A DNA stretch of 64,000 nt, from assembly GCA_951217055.1 (NCBI GenBank), contig OX578276.1, positions 136,405,787-136,469,786 of the forward strand, read 5' to 3'. Below the pieces are notes generated by a model. It did not search any database. It was not told the DNA's origin and saw only the letters and a list, made by a program, of their open reading frames with translations. Positions 63,376 through 64,000 of the stretch are shown here, one piece after another. Position 1 is the stretch's first letter; every line of letters begins with the position of its first letter. The translations under genes and the position numbers were made by a program. This stretch comes from Gerris lacustris (taxonomy: Eukaryota; Arthropoda; Insecta; Hemiptera; Gerridae).

Positions 63376-64000
63376 CGGTCAAGTAGCTTCTTCTACCATC
63401 GGTAAGCTTGGAAGCAAAAACGGGGGAAACAATCAAAATAAAAGTGTTTTTATGTATGGTAAGGAAAAGTTTTTCTGTTACCATCAATAATCTCAGAAAC
63501 AAAGCAAAACTGAAAACAATTAAATAAATTAGAAAATAATAGAGTTAATAAACATAAAATCAATAAAGTATGTGATAGGATGTGAGGAAGCTATATTTTC
63601 CATACTACTTAGGAGTCTATTTTTCGTGCGATACAAGTTATTAAAATTAGAGTTTTAAAAGCTTCACGCTAAAACTACACTCTAAATTATTCTACTTTGA
63701 TTTTATTATTTTTAATTATAAAACTGCTGATAAGTTAAAATTTTAACGATTCTACGGATTATTTTTAAGCCTAATTAGAAAGGTAAATTTAACTTGGACA
63801 AAGTTAATTTAATTGCATCAAAATCTTAAAAATAAAATATCAATTTGAGACTGAATATTCCTGTTTTTCATTTATTGAAATTCCGCTTTCAATTATTTAA
63901 AGCTTCTCTATCGACAATGATAGAAAAGAAGAGTTATTACTTCCTAGAATGGAAACACAAAATCAATCCAGACTCGGTGGAAACCAATTATTCTGCACAA
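63376..64000. other. non-coding stretch with a family A end
   Basis: GGATGTGAGGAAGCTATATT at about 63570 matches the end block of repeat family A. Nothing else was recognised up to the window edge. Confidence 0.5.

Overview
The window looks like transposon-rich intergenic DNA from an insect-like arthropod nuclear genome. The base composition is AT-rich, with long (TA)n tracts. Ty3/gypsy, BEL/Pao and Ty1/copia LTR elements, I-, Jockey-, RTE- and CR1-type LINEs, a Penelope-like GIY-YIG remnant and a hAT remnant lie side by side, with many small inverted-repeat (MITE or fold-back) elements. I recognise no host protein-coding gene and no functional rRNA, tRNA or CRISPR array. Nearly every long open frame belongs to a transposon. 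The species cannot be named from this sequence.

Layout. 1-16.9 kb: mostly non-coding AT-rich DNA with palindromes, a TIR element with a duplicated interior (7.44-8.32 kb), a (TA)n tract, a dead Jockey-type LINE relic (10.4-11.4 kb) and a second TIR element (15.78-16.25 kb). 16.9-18.1 kb: a second copy of the Jockey-type family. 18.4-28.3 kb, minus strand: a degenerate I-clade LINE whose 3' part is split by a degenerate Ty1/copia element. The copia is itself interrupted by a 406-bp MITE, and a short relative of that MITE sits in the LINE 3' flank. 30.4-33.4 kb: a hAT relic split by a 1.5-kb inverted-repeat insertion that is probably Penelope-related.

33384-42282, minus strand: a complete, very young Ty3/gypsy element. 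Its 1041-bp LTRs differ by one base that I could find. It has an AGAG target duplication, an open gag, an open pol, and a textbook -1 frameshift signal between them. 42.8-44.5 kb: a dead gypsy relic carrying a 5'-truncated RTE LINE bounded by a 12-bp target duplication. 45.06-46.7 kb: a truncated CR1/Jockey-superfamily LINE. 46.7-53.1 kb: non-coding relics, including a tRNA-derived SINE-like repeat and an inverted pair of coding relics.

53121-60229, minus strand: a complete young BEL/Pao element. It has 566-bp LTRs identical by eye, an AATAC target duplication and one 1774-residue polyprotein. It shows a striking sense-strand excess of CCGC. 60.2-64 kb: dispersed repeats, a 583-bp near-perfect fold-back element and a Penelope GIY-YIG tail.

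The gypsy and BEL copies encode the full reverse transcription and integration machinery expected of autonomous elements. Everything else is broken by stops, frameshifts, truncation or nesting, so the window records several successive waves of insertion. Two things are most worth a second look. One is the strand-biased CCGC signature of the BEL element. The other is a hairpin motif (CTGAAGA, short stem-loop, YGAAA) recurring in three different repeats. All calls were made by eye, without database searches.
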